Shown one piece after another: positions 27,182 to 36,252 of a stretch of 64,000 nucleotides of DNA (its first letter is position 1; every line of letters starts with the position of its first letter). Origin of the DNA: Clostridia bacterium (GTDB lineage: Bacteria > Bacillota > Clostridia > TANB77 > CAG-508); contig JARHYK010000018.1 of the NCBI GenBank assembly GCA_029258515.1, positions 46,430 through 110,429 on the forward strand, read 5' to 3'. A model generated the notes under the pieces. The model was given only the letters and a program-made list of their open reading frames with translations. It did not search any database and was not told the DNA's origin. Made by a program: the position numbers and the translations under genes.

Positions 27182-27261
27182 GCGCCCAATATGTCTTTAA
27201 AAAACACATTGGGGGCGAGAAAATTGTAAGCTGTCTATGCCGAGCAGTATACAATTTTCTC
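27182..27261. repeat. two adjacent hairpins just after the variable region
   Basis: The first hairpin pairs GCCCAATATGT with ACACATTGGGGGC (imperfect). The second pairs GAGAAAATTGTA (27217-27228) perfectly over 12 bp with TACAATTTTCTC (27250-27261). There is no T run, so they do not look like a simple terminator. DGR variable regions are typically followed by such hairpin/cruciform structures that aid homing. Confidence 0.6.
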
Positions 27262-27399
27262 ACTCAAATAATAATAAGGTAGTAAATAATAATAAAGTAA
27301 AAGCAAAAATTGTATTTTTATATAATTTTTGCTTTTTTTTGTAAAACTATTTACAAACATTAGTTTGTATGATAGTATTTGAGTGAAAGGATGGTTTAT

Positions 27400-28449
27400 A
27401 TGAAGTTTATACATATTGCAGATATACATTTTGATAGACCTTTTGTTAATTTGGCTGATAAAGAAGGCTTAGGAGAACTAAGAAGGTTGGAACAAAGAAA
27501 GGTTTTTAAAAAAGTAATTTCAAAGGTTAAAGAAGATAAAGTAGATTATTTGTTTATTTCTGGAGATTTATATGAACATCAGTATGTTAAAAAGTCTACA
27601 ATTCAGTTTATAAATGACTGTTTTAAATCTATTCCAGATACTAAGGTTTTTATATCTCCTGGTAATCACGATCCATATTTGAAAAATTCATATTATTCTA
27701 GATTTTTGTGGAATGATAATGTATATATTTTTAATGCTGAAGGAGAAAAAATTGAATTTGCTGATGTATGCATACATGGATATGGATTTAATGATTTTTG
27801 TTGTTCTGGATTTGATTTGAAGTGTGATTTGGATAAAAATAAATTAAATGTTTTAATTATCCATGGAACTTTGGATGGAGCAGATGATAAATATAATTCA
27901 ATTAGCAGAAAAAATTTGGAAGGATTTGATTATGTTGCAATGGGACATATTCATAAGCCAATGTATGATGGAAAAATAGTGTATCCAGGTTCTTTGGTTT
28001 CTCTTGGGTTTGATGAAATATGGCAACATGGAATGATTGAAGGAGAGTTGAATTGTGAAAAACTCAAGCTTGATTTTTTAAAATTAGATGATGAAGAGTT
28101 TGTTGAAAAAGAAATTGATGTAACAGAAGTATTATCTAGTGAAGAACTTATTGAAAAAATTAGTGAACTTGAGATTTTGGATAATCAATTTGTTAAGGTG
28201 GTTTTGGTAGGAAAAAGGCATTTTGAAATTGATATTTTAGGATTGTACAAAGTAGTTAAAAATGAAAGGATTATAAAAATTAAAAATAATACTGAGATTG
28301 CATATGAATTAGATAAAATAGCAAGTGAAAGTACATTAAAAGGACTGGTTGCAAAAAAAATGTTAGGCAAATTGGAAAATGTGACTGATTTAGAAGAAAA
28401 AGAAATTATTGAGAAGGCTATTGAAATTGCATTTGATGCTTTGAAATAA
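27400..28449 (+). CDS. YhaO/SbcD-like metallophosphoesterase DNA repair nuclease subunit
   Basis: The roughly 349-residue protein has the calcineurin-like metal-binding series 'ADIHFDRPF', 'FISGDLYEHQ', 'SPGNHDPY', 'IHGTLDG' and 'MGHIHKP' in order, the Mre11/SbcD pattern. It probably forms a nuclease complex with the ATPase encoded 15 nt downstream. I chose ATG at 27400 behind GAAAGGATGG rather than the TTG at 27379. The C-terminal 100 residues look like the capping domain of YhaO homologues. Confidence 0.88.
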   Translation: MKFIHIADIHFDRPFVNLADKEGLGELRRLEQRKVFKKVISKVKEDKVDYLFISGDLYEHQYVKKSTIQFINDCFKSIPDTKVFISPGNHDPYLKNSYYSRFLWNDNVYIFNAEGEKIEFADVCIHGYGFNDFCCSGFDLKCDLDKNKLNVLIIHGTLDGADDKYNSISRKNLEGFDYVAMGHIHKPMYDGKIVYPGSLVSLGFDEIWQHGMIEGELNCEKLKLDFLKLDDEEFVEKEIDVTEVLSSEELIEKISELEILDNQFVKVVLVGKRHFEIDILGLYKVVKNERIIKIKNNTEIAYELDKIASESTLKGLVAKKMLGKLENVTDLEEKEIIEKAIEIAFDALK

Positions 28450-28464
28450 CGGGAGGTGTTTGGA

Positions 28465-30351
28465 GTGAAAATAGATGAATTAAAAATAAATTCATATGGT
28501 AAATTTAAAAATCTAGAATTAAAATTCAAAAATCATATTAATATTGTTTTTGGGAAAAATGAAGCAGGAAAGTCAACTTTAATAAATTACATTTTAAGTT
28601 CTTTTTATGGAATTTCTAAAAAGAAAAATGGAAAAGAATATTCTGACTATGATAGATATCTTCCTTGGAGTGGTGAAGATTTTTCAGGCAGATTATCATA
28701 TAGTTTAAATGATGGCAGAAAGTATGAAGTATATAGGGATTTTAAAAAGAAAAATCCTAAAATTTTTAATGAGAAAAAGGAAGATATTTCAAATAGTTTT
28801 AATATAGACAAAAGTTTAGGAAATCAATTCTTTTATGAACAAACAAAAATCGATGAAGGATTATTTTTATCTACTTTTGTTTCTAATCAACAAGAAGTTA
28901 AACTTCAAAGGGCAGAACAGGGAATGCTAGTTCAAAAAATTGCTAATTTAGTTGGAACAGGTGAAGATAATACTTCATTTAAATTAGCAATGAATAGAAT
29001 TAATAAAAGACAATTAGATGAAGTTGGAACAGATAGGTCAAGAGAAAAACCAATTAATCTTTTAAATAAAAGGATTAGTCAGTTAGAAGATGAAAAGAGC
29101 GGATTAGATAAGTATGAAGAGTTTAAATATGAAATTGAGGAAAAAATTCTTGATTGTAAGGAAAAAATTGGAGAGTTAGACAAAGAACTTAAAAAGTATA
29201 GTGAATTTAAAATAAATTTGGAAAACGAAAAGATTGAAAGAGAAAAGCTAAAGTTACAAGAAGAGTTAAAAGTTAAAAATTTTCAAAAAATTAAGGATAT
29301 TGAAGATAAAATAGAAAACATCAAAAATGAAAACGAAGGACTTTTTGGTAGAGTGGAAAATCATAAGGTAGTTGAAAAAGGTGAAAAAAATAAAGTTATA
29401 GGTTGGAGCTTGTTAATTATTTTTATTAATATTATTCAATTTATATTCTTAAAAGGTAAAGTAATTAATTATTCTATTTTTGCTATTTCAAGTTTGGTGG
29501 TATTATCTTTTTGTATTAAATATTTTAAAGTGGAAAACAGAAGAAAAAAAGAAGAAATAAAAAGACAAGAAGATTTGAAAAAAATAGAAGTTATTAAGGA
29601 AAAAATACAGTTATTAGATAGTGAAATAGATATGTTATTAAATAGTAATAAAGAAGTAGATAAATTGATTGAAAAAATGGAAAGAGAGATTATTAAAAGT
29701 AGTGTTACTAATTTATCTTTGCAAGATGTACAAATTATGGTTCAAAAGGTACAAGAAGAGTTAAATAATTTTAAAATAGAGTTACATAGTTTGGAACTAG
29801 ATAAAAATAATATAGAGCCTAATATTGAGAGGATTGCTAAAATTGAAGAAGAATATGCTATATGTTTAGATAAAAAAAAGGAATTAGAAAAATTAAATGA
29901 GAGTATGGAACTAGCAAAAGAGGTTTTAAGTGAAAGCTATGAAATTATGAAAAATAGTGTTACTCCTAGATTTACTGAAAACTTGTCTAGAAATATTTCA
30001 GAGATTACAAATCGAAAATATTCAAATGTTAGATTTAATGATGAAATTGGTTTGATTGTTGAAAATGAATTTGGTGAGTATGTACCTGCTACAAAACTTA
30101 GTGTTGGTACTATTGAGGAACTTTATTTATCTTTAAGATTGTCTATGATAGATGATTTATCTGATGAGAATATGCCAGTTTTTTTGGATGAAAGTTTTGC
30201 ATATTTTGATGATGATAGGCTAGAAAATTTTTTGAAGTATATTGATAAAAAGTATGTTGACAAGCAGTTTGTTATTTTTACTTGTACAAATAGGGAAAAA
30301 GATATCTTGGATGGTTTAGATATTAAATATAATTATATTAATTTAAGTTGA
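28465..30351 (+). CDS. YhaN/SbcC-like ATPase with coiled coil and membrane hairpin
   Basis: A roughly 628-residue SMC-like protein. The N-terminal half-site has Walker A 'FGKNEAGKSTLINY', then 'DYDRYLPWSGEDFSG'. Long coiled coils flank two central membrane helices (about residues 311-350), a feature of YhaN. The C-terminal half-site carries the signature 'LSVGTIEELYLSLRLS' and Walker B 'MPVFLDESFAYFDDDR'. It partners the preceding nuclease. GTG at 28465 is favoured because GGGAGG lies 8 nt before it. The GTG at 28456 overlaps that site. Confidence 0.87.
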   Translation: MKIDELKINSYGKFKNLELKFKNHINIVFGKNEAGKSTLINYILSSFYGISKKKNGKEYSDYDRYLPWSGEDFSGRLSYSLNDGRKYEVYRDFKKKNPKIFNEKKEDISNSFNIDKSLGNQFFYEQTKIDEGLFLSTFVSNQQEVKLQRAEQGMLVQKIANLVGTGEDNTSFKLAMNRINKRQLDEVGTDRSREKPINLLNKRISQLEDEKSGLDKYEEFKYEIEEKILDCKEKIGELDKELKKYSEFKINLENEKIEREKLKLQEELKVKNFQKIKDIEDKIENIKNENEGLFGRVENHKVVEKGEKNKVIGWSLLIIFINIIQFIFLKGKVINYSIFAISSLVVLSFCIKYFKVENRRKKEEIKRQEDLKKIEVIKEKIQLLDSEIDMLLNSNKEVDKLIEKMEREIIKSSVTNLSLQDVQIMVQKVQEELNNFKIELHSLELDKNNIEPNIERIAKIEEEYAICLDKKKELEKLNESMELAKEVLSESYEIMKNSVTPRFTENLSRNISEITNRKYSNVRFNDEIGLIVENEFGEYVPATKLSVGTIEELYLSLRLSMIDDLSDENMPVFLDESFAYFDDDRLENFLKYIDKKYVDKQFVIFTCTNREKDILDGLDIKYNYINLS

Positions 30352-30409
30352 TTTTTTGCAGGATTTGTAGTAAAATAATTAGAGATTAAATTGCAAGGAG
30401 TGTTAATAT

Positions 30410-31468
30410 ATGTTTGAAAAATTAGAGCTAGTTGAAAAAAGATATGAGGAATTGACTAAATTAATTAGTGATCCAGAAGTGATTAGTAATCAAACAGACT
30501 GGCAAAAATACATGAAAGAACATGCTAGTATTGAAGATATAGTAGTTAAATTTAGAGAATATAAAAAAGTCAAAGAAAATATGGAAGAAGCTAAGGAAAT
30601 GATGCAAGATCCAGAGATGAAAGAACTTGCAGAAGAAGAATTTTATGCTTCTAAAGAAGAATTACCTAAATTAGAAGAAGAATTAAAAGTATTATTAATT
30701 CCAAAGGATCCAGATGATGATAAAAATATCATTTGCGAAATTAGAGCAGGTGCTGGAGGAGAAGAAGCAGCTTTATTTGCAGGAACGTTATTTAGAATGT
30801 ATACAATGTATGCAGAGAGAAAACATTGGAAATTAGAAGTTTTAAATGAGAATGAAACAGGACTTGGTGGATATAAAGAAATTTCTTTTATGATTACAGG
30901 GAAAGGTGTATATAGTAGATTAAAATTTGAAAGTGGAGTTCATAGAGTTCAAAGAGTTCCAGATACTGAAAGTAGTGGTAGAATTCATACTTCTACAGCA
31001 ACTGTTGCAATGCTTCCTGTTGTAGAAGATGTGGAAATTGAAATTAATCCAGCAGATATCAAAATGGAAGTTTTTAGAGCTTCTGGTGCTGGGGGACAGC
31101 ATATTAATAAGACATCTTCAGCAGTTAGACTTATCCACGAACCTTCTGGTATTGTCGTTGAATGTCAAACTGAGAGATCTCAATTTCAAAATAAAGACAA
31201 TGCTATGAAAATGCTTAGAACTAAATTATATGAAATAGAAAAACAAAAACAAGATAGTGAAGTTGCTAATGCTAGAAAAACTCAAGTTGGTTCTGGTGAT
31301 AGAAGTGAAAAAATTAGAACTTATAATTATCCGCAAGGTAGAATTACAGATCATAGAATAGGAATGAGTATTTATCAAATGGAGAACTTCTTAAATGGTG
31401 ATATTGATGAAATGGTTGATAATTTAATTGCTGCTGATAGAGCTGAAAAACTAAAAGGTGAAGAATAG
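30410..31468 (+). CDS. prfA: peptide chain release factor 1
   Basis: The 352-residue RF1 recognises UAA and UAG stops. It contains the peptidyl-tRNA hydrolysis motif GGQ in '[16 protein letters not shown]' and the PxT codon-recognition tripeptide in '[14 protein letters not shown]', placing it in RF1 rather than RF2. No frameshift is present in this gene. It is preceded by AAGGAG and stands between the YhaN gene and the ZIP gene. Confidence 0.96.
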   Translation: MFEKLELVEKRYEELTKLISDPEVISNQTDWQKYMKEHASIEDIVVKFREYKKVKENMEEAKEMMQDPEMKELAEEEFYASKEELPKLEEELKVLLIPKDPDDDKNIICEIRAGAGGEEAALFAGTLFRMYTMYAERKHWKLEVLNENETGLGGYKEISFMITGKGVYSRLKFESGVHRVQRVPDTESSGRIHTSTATVAMLPVVEDVEIEINPADIKMEVFRASGAGGQHINKTSSAVRLIHEPSGIVVECQTERSQFQNKDNAMKMLRTKLYEIEKQKQDSEVANARKTQVGSGDRSEKIRTYNYPQGRITDHRIGMSIYQMENFLNGDIDEMVDNLIAADRAEKLKGEE

Positions 31469-31535
31469 AATACGAATAAATAAAAACTTTTTACCATAAA
31501 ATATATTAGAATATATTGGTAAGGAGTTTTTTATT

Positions 31536-31986
31536 TTGGATATTTTAAAAACAACTATTTTAGGTCTTTTTTTTGGTACTTTTGGTACTACAATTGGTGG
31601 AATCATTGGTGTTTTAGTTAAGCATAATTCAAATAAATTTTTGAGTTTTATTTTATCTTTTGCTTCTGGACTTATGATGGCTATTATTTGTTTTGATTTG
31701 ATACCAGAGGCTTTAGAAATTAGTGGTATTTTGAAAGTTCTTTTGGGAATTATACTAGGAATTATTTCTATGATTTTTTGTGATTATGTAGTAGAAAAAA
31801 AATTAAAGATTGAAAACAGTAAAATTAATGGAAATACTTTATTAAAGACTGGTATTGTTGTTTCCATTGGACTTGCAATACATAATTTTCCAGAGGGATT
31901 AGCTATTGGATCTGGATTTAATGCTTCTATGAAATTAGGATTGAGTTTAGCTTTGGCTATTTGCTTACATGATATTCCTGAAGGTA
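31536..31986 (+). pseudogene. ZIP-family metal transporter, 5' part, interrupted by a mobile element
   Basis: The N-terminal 150 residues of a ZIP (ZupT-like) divalent metal transporter carry helices 1-5. TM4 shows the metal-site motif 'AIHNFPEGLAIG', and TM5 breaks off in 'LHDIPEG'. The next bases belong to a 6.43-kb element. The frame resumes exactly at the second GGTA copy at 38413. Joining 31536-31982 to 38413-38704, minus one C at 38602, gives a 245-residue ZIP protein, the normal size. TTG start behind AAGGAG. The transporter is inactive while the element is in place, unless the element excises. Confidence 0.88.
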
Positions 31987-32341
31987 GATTCCAATGTAGA
32001 CACCAAGTTAAATATGCTTGAAAAACAATTTGAATTCAAATTTATTATAAAAAAATGTGAGCTTTACAGTAGCAAAAAGTATGGCATATTGGCTGTTTTT
32101 TTACTTTAGTGAAATGCCATATGTGTAAAAATATGAAATGTTGATATTTGAGTACTTATAAAGAATGGTTGCCATATTTTAATGTGCTGAGGTAAGGAGG
32201 CACTATTATAGATAGGGCATTCTTGTCGTGAAAGGACAAGTTATGAGATGAGAGGGCTTGAATTTATAGGAATTTTGTAGTATAATATTTATGTCAACTT
32301 TATAAACATATATTTTAATTAAAATTTATGGAGGTATTGAT
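31987..32341. other. element left end, non-coding
   Basis: About 350 nt without a supportable gene. It holds the end repeat GTAGACA, a hairpin pairing TATGGCAT with ATGCCATA (about 32080-32130), and a second hairpin CTTGTC-GTGAAAG-GACAAG (about 32223-32241). An AAGGAGG at about 32194 has no start codon behind it and may be a decayed gene remnant. Confidence 0.5.
32258..32286 (+). promoter_or_regulatory. promoter of the mobile cargo operon
   Basis: TTGAAT (32258-32263) and a perfect TATAAT (32281-32286) with 17-nt spacing lie 56 nt before the kinase-like gene. Confidence 0.65.
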
Positions 32342-32929
32342 ATGTTTATTGTTATAACAGGCCTTGATGGTTCAGGGACAAGTACAGTTGCTGAGTTATT
32401 GCACAGAATGGATAAAAATTCTATTATAACTCGGACACCAAGTTTAGAATTCTCGAATAGAGAGGATATTGATAATTCAGTAAGAGAAGTATCACAGATG
32501 GCACATTACTTATACTATTTATCTTCTGTTGTTTGCGAATCAGATAAAATAAAGAAAGAAGGTAAGTATAAGGAAAATAATGTTTACTGTGTCAGATATC
32601 TTATTGATACAGTTGTATCTCATAGTGTTGCAGGACTTGATGTTGAACTTGATTATGAAACTTATGATATTTTGGAACCTGACTTGACAATCTTTGTTAA
32701 GTTAAATGAAGAAATTAGGCAAAAGCGTATCACAGAAAGGGGGAAATCAATTCTAGATAAAGTATTAGATGATAGTAAAAAAAGAGAACAATTTAATAAG
32801 AAATTTGATTATTTTCTTGGTTTAGAAAATGATCCAACTATTGTTTTTAATAATGATAGTGAAGATGTTCAGAAAAGTGTTAAAGAATTATTTAAATTAA
32901 TCAAAGAAAGAGGTAGACATTATGAGTAA
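32342..32929 (+). CDS. thymidylate-kinase-like P-loop protein lacking the Walker A lysine
   Basis: A 195-residue protein of the nucleoside monophosphate kinase fold, closest in look to thymidylate kinase: 'VITGLDGSGTSTVAELL' at the N-terminus, a 'VRYLIDTVVSHS' substrate segment, 'EPDLTIFVKLNEEIRQKRITERG' and a lid-like helix. The P-loop reads GSGTST where TMP kinases have GSGKST, so the catalytic lysine is Thr. It may phosphorylate an unusual nucleotide, bind without catalysis, or be regulatory. It overlaps the radical SAM gene by 8 nt. It has an in-frame CGG (32434-32436) read as sense; a +1 shift there would terminate. Confidence 0.75.
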   Translation: MFIVITGLDGSGTSTVAELLHRMDKNSIITRTPSLEFSNREDIDNSVREVSQMAHYLYYLSSVVCESDKIKKEGKYKENNVYCVRYLIDTVVSHSVAGLDVELDYETYDILEPDLTIFVKLNEEIRQKRITERGKSILDKVLDDSKKREQFNKKFDYFLGLENDPTIVFNNDSEDVQKSVKELFKLIKERGRHYE

Positions 32930-34577
32930 GAACAAGTATCTTTTAACAGATGAAGTGGAACTTTGTGAACAGGATTATGCTGAAAGAGAAAAGTTAATAA
33001 AAGAATTTAGAGAAATGCCTGAAGAGTTTTTCTCAAAGATGAGACATTTTCAGCCACAAATTGGGTGTTTGAATGTATGTGAAATTTGTAGTAAAACTGC
33101 AAATGCAAGAGTTGAATTTTGGGAAGAACGGAGAATAAGAAATATTATTGCAGCTTTAAAGTATGCATCTCCACAAATTAAAGAGAATTATTCCTTGATA
33201 ACATATGATAGATATGAACATAGAAATGGAGTGATTTTTCCATATCTTGATAATGATATTGGAATTTATCCATATTTAGATTTGTTTATCAGATTAGCAT
33301 TCAAAGAATTAGGTGTAACGACCAGAATTTCAACTGTTAGTTATAGTAGACATAATGAAAAATTAAATGATATGCATAAGAGAATTAATCTTCTTCACGA
33401 AGATGGACTTGGAGGAGTAAGACTTTCTTTTACACCTTATGAATTAGGTTGGTGTAGTAAAAATGCCACATATAGTCAGTTTGATTATACACTTGATATG
33501 GCTAATTTATTAGAAATTTATAAGCCATATTATGAGTTATGTGGTGCAGGAAGTAGAAAGATGTGTGTGGAGCTTAGATATAAGCCTTTAGTTGAAATTG
33601 AAAAAGTATTTGAAACAGAAGTTTTAAATCACAAGATTATCTGTGTAGGAAATTACTTATTTATTTCTAAGCAGTGTAATGTTGAAATGAATGAAGCTTA
33701 TATTAAAGATCCATTTAATCATCAGATTGTTTTAACTGAGAAGGCAACAGAGTTTTATAGTATTGAAACATATGAAGCATTTGAAACAGTTGAACAGCTT
33801 AAAAGAACATGTCATAAGTTTATTATTGGAAGTTTGCAGGATTATAAAGTTGCAGAGATTTATCTTATGAGAAATTATGATGGTAAATACTATGCAATTA
33901 ATCCTAGTATAACTGAGGATGGTAATGATGGGATGTGTATTTATCCAAAAACAGAAATCAGAGAAACTTCTGGATACGTTGTTTTAGAAAGATTTTTGCT
34001 AAATAGTATTATCAAATATAAAAAAACTAAAGGATTGAAAAGCCTTGATAAGTTTGAAGATGCTACTTGGGAAGATGTATATAGTGTACTCAATATTTGC
34101 AGAAAGACTGCAAATAAGTATAAGGAAAATGGACATCAGAATAAATATGATTATGTAGTGGAAGAAGTTTTGCCTATGGTAAATGCATATATTTCTGCAC
34201 TTCAGGTTGCAGGGTATCCGGCAAAGAATTTTTTTGATGCTGAATTTACTATTGATACAGGAATTATTTGCAATCTTGGAAGAGCAATTCATGAATTTAA
34301 AGGATTGACAAATAAAGAAAATGAGCCATTGACTCCAATTCATGAAAGAAATTATGGTATGCATAATAGCAAAATGAAGGAAGAAGGAGTTTCTTGGAGA
34401 CTTAGCTGTAACTATGAAAATAGCATTGTTATTGAAAAACTCAATATGTATGACACTGCAAGTGTTAGAGGTCAAGTAGCTGAAAGAAAAATTATTCAGT
34501 TAAATGACTTAGATGAAATTTATACATCAAGTGATTTAAAAACAATGTATCTTGTACCAGGAGAAAGATTAAAATGA
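32922..34577 (+). CDS. radical SAM-like protein of unknown specificity
   Basis: A 551-residue protein with a CxxxCxxC cluster motif in 'GCLNVCEICSKTA' (about residues 49-56), the arrangement that binds the 4Fe-4S cluster and S-adenosylmethionine. Beta-strand segments such as 'GLGGVRLSFTPYELG' fit a TIM-barrel. The C-terminal 200 residues are an extra, unrecognised domain. Coupling to a nucleotide-kinase-like gene is reminiscent of prokaryotic viperins, but length and sequence around the motif differ, so I do not call it viperin. It overlaps both neighbours. One sense in-frame CGG lies at 33126-33128. Confidence 0.65.
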   Translation: MSKNKYLLTDEVELCEQDYAEREKLIKEFREMPEEFFSKMRHFQPQIGCLNVCEICSKTANARVEFWEERRIRNIIAALKYASPQIKENYSLITYDRYEHRNGVIFPYLDNDIGIYPYLDLFIRLAFKELGVTTRISTVSYSRHNEKLNDMHKRINLLHEDGLGGVRLSFTPYELGWCSKNATYSQFDYTLDMANLLEIYKPYYELCGAGSRKMCVELRYKPLVEIEKVFETEVLNHKIICVGNYLFISKQCNVEMNEAYIKDPFNHQIVLTEKATEFYSIETYEAFETVEQLKRTCHKFIIGSLQDYKVAEIYLMRNYDGKYYAINPSITEDGNDGMCIYPKTEIRETSGYVVLERFLLNSIIKYKKTKGLKSLDKFEDATWEDVYSVLNICRKTANKYKENGHQNKYDYVVEEVLPMVNAYISALQVAGYPAKNFFDAEFTIDTGIICNLGRAIHEFKGLTNKENEPLTPIHERNYGMHNSKMKEEGVSWRLSCNYENSIVIEKLNMYDTASVRGQVAERKIIQLNDLDEIYTSSDLKTMYLVPGERLK

Positions 34578-35029
34578 AAAAAATAAGATTCTACAAGGAA
34601 TTTGGTGAATATGGTTATTTAGCAACATATTCTAATCACGGCTTTTTAAAAGATGGTATTTTTTGGAAAACATCTGAACATTACTATCAGGCTCAAAAAT
34701 TTTTTGAGCCTGAGGTAAAAATGAAAATTGCCAATGCTGAAACTCCCAAAATTGCTTCTTTAATAGGGCGAGATAGAAATCTTAATTTAAGAAGTGATTG
34801 GGAAGAAATAAAACAAAATGTGATGTATGATGCGGTATATTTTAAGTTTAAGCAAAACAAAGATATTTTGAAGAAACTTTTAGATACTGGTAATGCAGAA
34901 ATTGTAGAAGCAACGGTGAAAGAAAATTATTGGGGTTGTGGACCAAATAATGATGGTCAAAACAACTATGGAAAAATTCTTATTAAAGTGAGAAAACAGC
35001 TTAGAGATGAACAACATGAGGAGGAATAA
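34574..35029 (+). CDS. NADAR/YbiA-like N-glycosidase
   Basis: The 151-residue protein matches the NADAR family, which cleaves N-glycosidic bonds in riboflavin-pathway intermediates or removes ADP-ribose from guanine bases in toxin-antitoxin and phage-defence settings. Motifs are 'FWKTSEHYYQAQKFF' with the catalytic Glu (about residue 36), and the C-terminal 'YWGCGPNNDGQNNYGKIL...KVR'. It overlaps the radical SAM gene by 4 nt and is followed after 3 nt by the GreA-like gene. Context suggests metabolite repair or defence, which is inference. Confidence 0.88.
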   Translation: MKKIRFYKEFGEYGYLATYSNHGFLKDGIFWKTSEHYYQAQKFFEPEVKMKIANAETPKIASLIGRDRNLNLRSDWEEIKQNVMYDAVYFKFKQNKDILKKLLDTGNAEIVEATVKENYWGCGPNNDGQNNYGKILIKVRKQLRDEQHEEE

Positions 35030-35032
35030 TAT

Positions 35033-35497
35033 ATGGAATTGATTTCTAAAAAAGGATATGAAAAACTTTGTGAAGAATATCAATTAATGGATCAAAAGAT
35101 TATTGATGCACAAAGAAAGATGGGAGAAAGTGCAAAAAGAGACAATGATTTAAGAGAAAATCCTGAATTTATGGAATTGCGTGTAAAAGCTATGTATACT
35201 TTGCCTGCCCAAAAGGAAGAACTTTATAGAAGAATGCATGATTGTATGATAATTGAAGAATGTGAATTTTTTAAATCATTTGATGGCTCAAAAGTTATTC
35301 CAGGCTCAAAGGTTGTATACGATATTGATGGGAAAACTGAAACATTAACTATTTTAGGAGATAATGAATCGGATTTAGACAATAATATAATATCATCAGC
35401 TACACCAATGGCAAAGGCACTCATAAATAAGCATATTAATGAGTTAATTGATTTTAATGGTATGAAAATTATTATTAAATCAATAGAAAAAATTTAA
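35033..35497 (+). CDS. GreA/GreB-like transcription cleavage factor
   Basis: The 154-residue protein has both Gre halves. The first is an N-terminal coiled coil with the acidic-tip-like 'NDLRENPEFMELRVKA' (compare GDLSENAEY in GreA). The second is a C-terminal FKBP-like domain with 'VIPGSKVVYDIDGKTETLTILG', '...IISSATPMAKALINK' and a closing strand. Gre proteins enter the RNA polymerase secondary channel and trigger cleavage of stalled transcripts. Finding one as the last gene of a mobile operon is unusual. A terminator follows 22 nt after the stop. Confidence 0.85.
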   Translation: MELISKKGYEKLCEEYQLMDQKIIDAQRKMGESAKRDNDLRENPEFMELRVKAMYTLPAQKEELYRRMHDCMIIEECEFFKSFDGSKVIPGSKVVYDIDGKTETLTILGDNESDLDNNIISSATPMAKALINKHINELIDFNGMKIIIKSIEKI

Positions 35498-35518
35498 AAC
35501 TTAATAGGTTTGAGATGG

Positions 35519-35553
35519 AAAAGGAGAATTTTACTTTTAAAATTCTCCTTTTT
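35519..35553 (+). terminator. terminator of the cargo operon
   Basis: A 15-bp stem (AAAAGGAGAATTTTA / TAAAATTCTCCTTTT) with a 4-nt loop and a T run. Confidence 0.85.
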
Positions 35554-35587
35554 GTTATATAATTATTTTGATAGGAGTGGTTGAATT

Positions 35588-36193
35588 ATGAAACAAATTG
35601 AAATAACAGTAAGATTAAATGAAAATATGCAAAGTGCTATAAGAAAATTGGAAATGCAAGGATTCAAAAAAATTAGAGAAAGTGAAATAGATGATGTATA
35701 TATGACATCAAAATTGAGTGAGTTAAATAGGGATAATATTCAGAAGATTTTAAAGAAATCAGTATTATTAAGAAAATTAAAATTAGAAAATAAAGAAATA
35801 AAAAAAATTACATATAAAGATAAAGAAATAGATGAAAAGGGAGATGTTATATCAGAACAAAAAATAAATTTGGATTGTAGTGACTTAGAAAAAGCTAAGG
35901 GGTTATTTGAACATTTAGAATTTGAAGAACTTATAAGAGTGAGATATAAAGTATTAGTGTATAGCAAAGATAAAGTAGAATATGCTTTTCAAGAAGTAGA
36001 AAATTTAGGAACATTAATTGAATATGAAAATACAGAAAATTTTGAAGGCAAAACACTAGAAGATATTAATAAGACAAAAGAAATAATGTATAATGAAATA
36101 AAAAGTACAGGTATTTGTTTAACAAATGAGAAGGATGTAAAAAAAGCTTTTGAATTGATATTAAATAAATATTTTAAAAAATTTGATAAATGA
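35588..36193 (+). CDS. CYTH-domain (class IV adenylate cyclase-like/triphosphatase) protein
   Basis: A 201-residue protein with the triphosphate-tunnel metalloenzyme layout: N-terminal 'IEITVRLNENM' in place of the typical ExExK strand, basic strands ('LLRKLKLENKEIKKITYK') and the acidic closing strand 'EVENLGTLIEYE'. Such enzymes hydrolyse inorganic or nucleoside triphosphates or make cyclic AMP. It lies inside the mobile element in its own transcription unit, with hairpins on both sides and AGGAG before the ATG. Confidence 0.75.
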   Translation: MKQIEITVRLNENMQSAIRKLEMQGFKKIRESEIDDVYMTSKLSELNRDNIQKILKKSVLLRKLKLENKEIKKITYKDKEIDEKGDVISEQKINLDCSDLEKAKGLFEHLEFEELIRVRYKVLVYSKDKVEYAFQEVENLGTLIEYENTENFEGKTLEDINKTKEIMYNEIKSTGICLTNEKDVKKAFELILNKYFKKFDK

Positions 36194-36214
36194 ATATATG
36201 TATAATATTAAAAG

Positions 36215-36252
36215 AAAAGGATATAAAATTATTGAAATTTTATATCCTTTTT
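36215..36252 (+). terminator. terminator after the CYTH gene
   Basis: AAAAGGATATAAAATT pairs with AATTTTATATCCTTTT (16 bp, 5-nt loop), followed by TTGA. Confidence 0.8.

Noticed and set aside
27217..27261. Hairpin after the variable region as a rho-independent terminator
   Set aside because: The 12-bp stem is followed by CACTCAAATA, not a T run, and its place just after the variable region suits a homing structure better.
5700..34577. TGA read as an amino acid
   Set aside because: TGA ends several complete genes of normal length (stops at 5704, 17919, 30351, 34577), and prfA-type termination genes look standard. The TGA after CGG at 38605 and 37387 are by-products of the frame break.
32922..34577. 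Radical SAM gene called as a viperin
   Set aside because: The CxxxCxxC motif and kinase neighbour fit, but the protein is far longer than viperins and I could not find their characteristic residues after the cluster motif.
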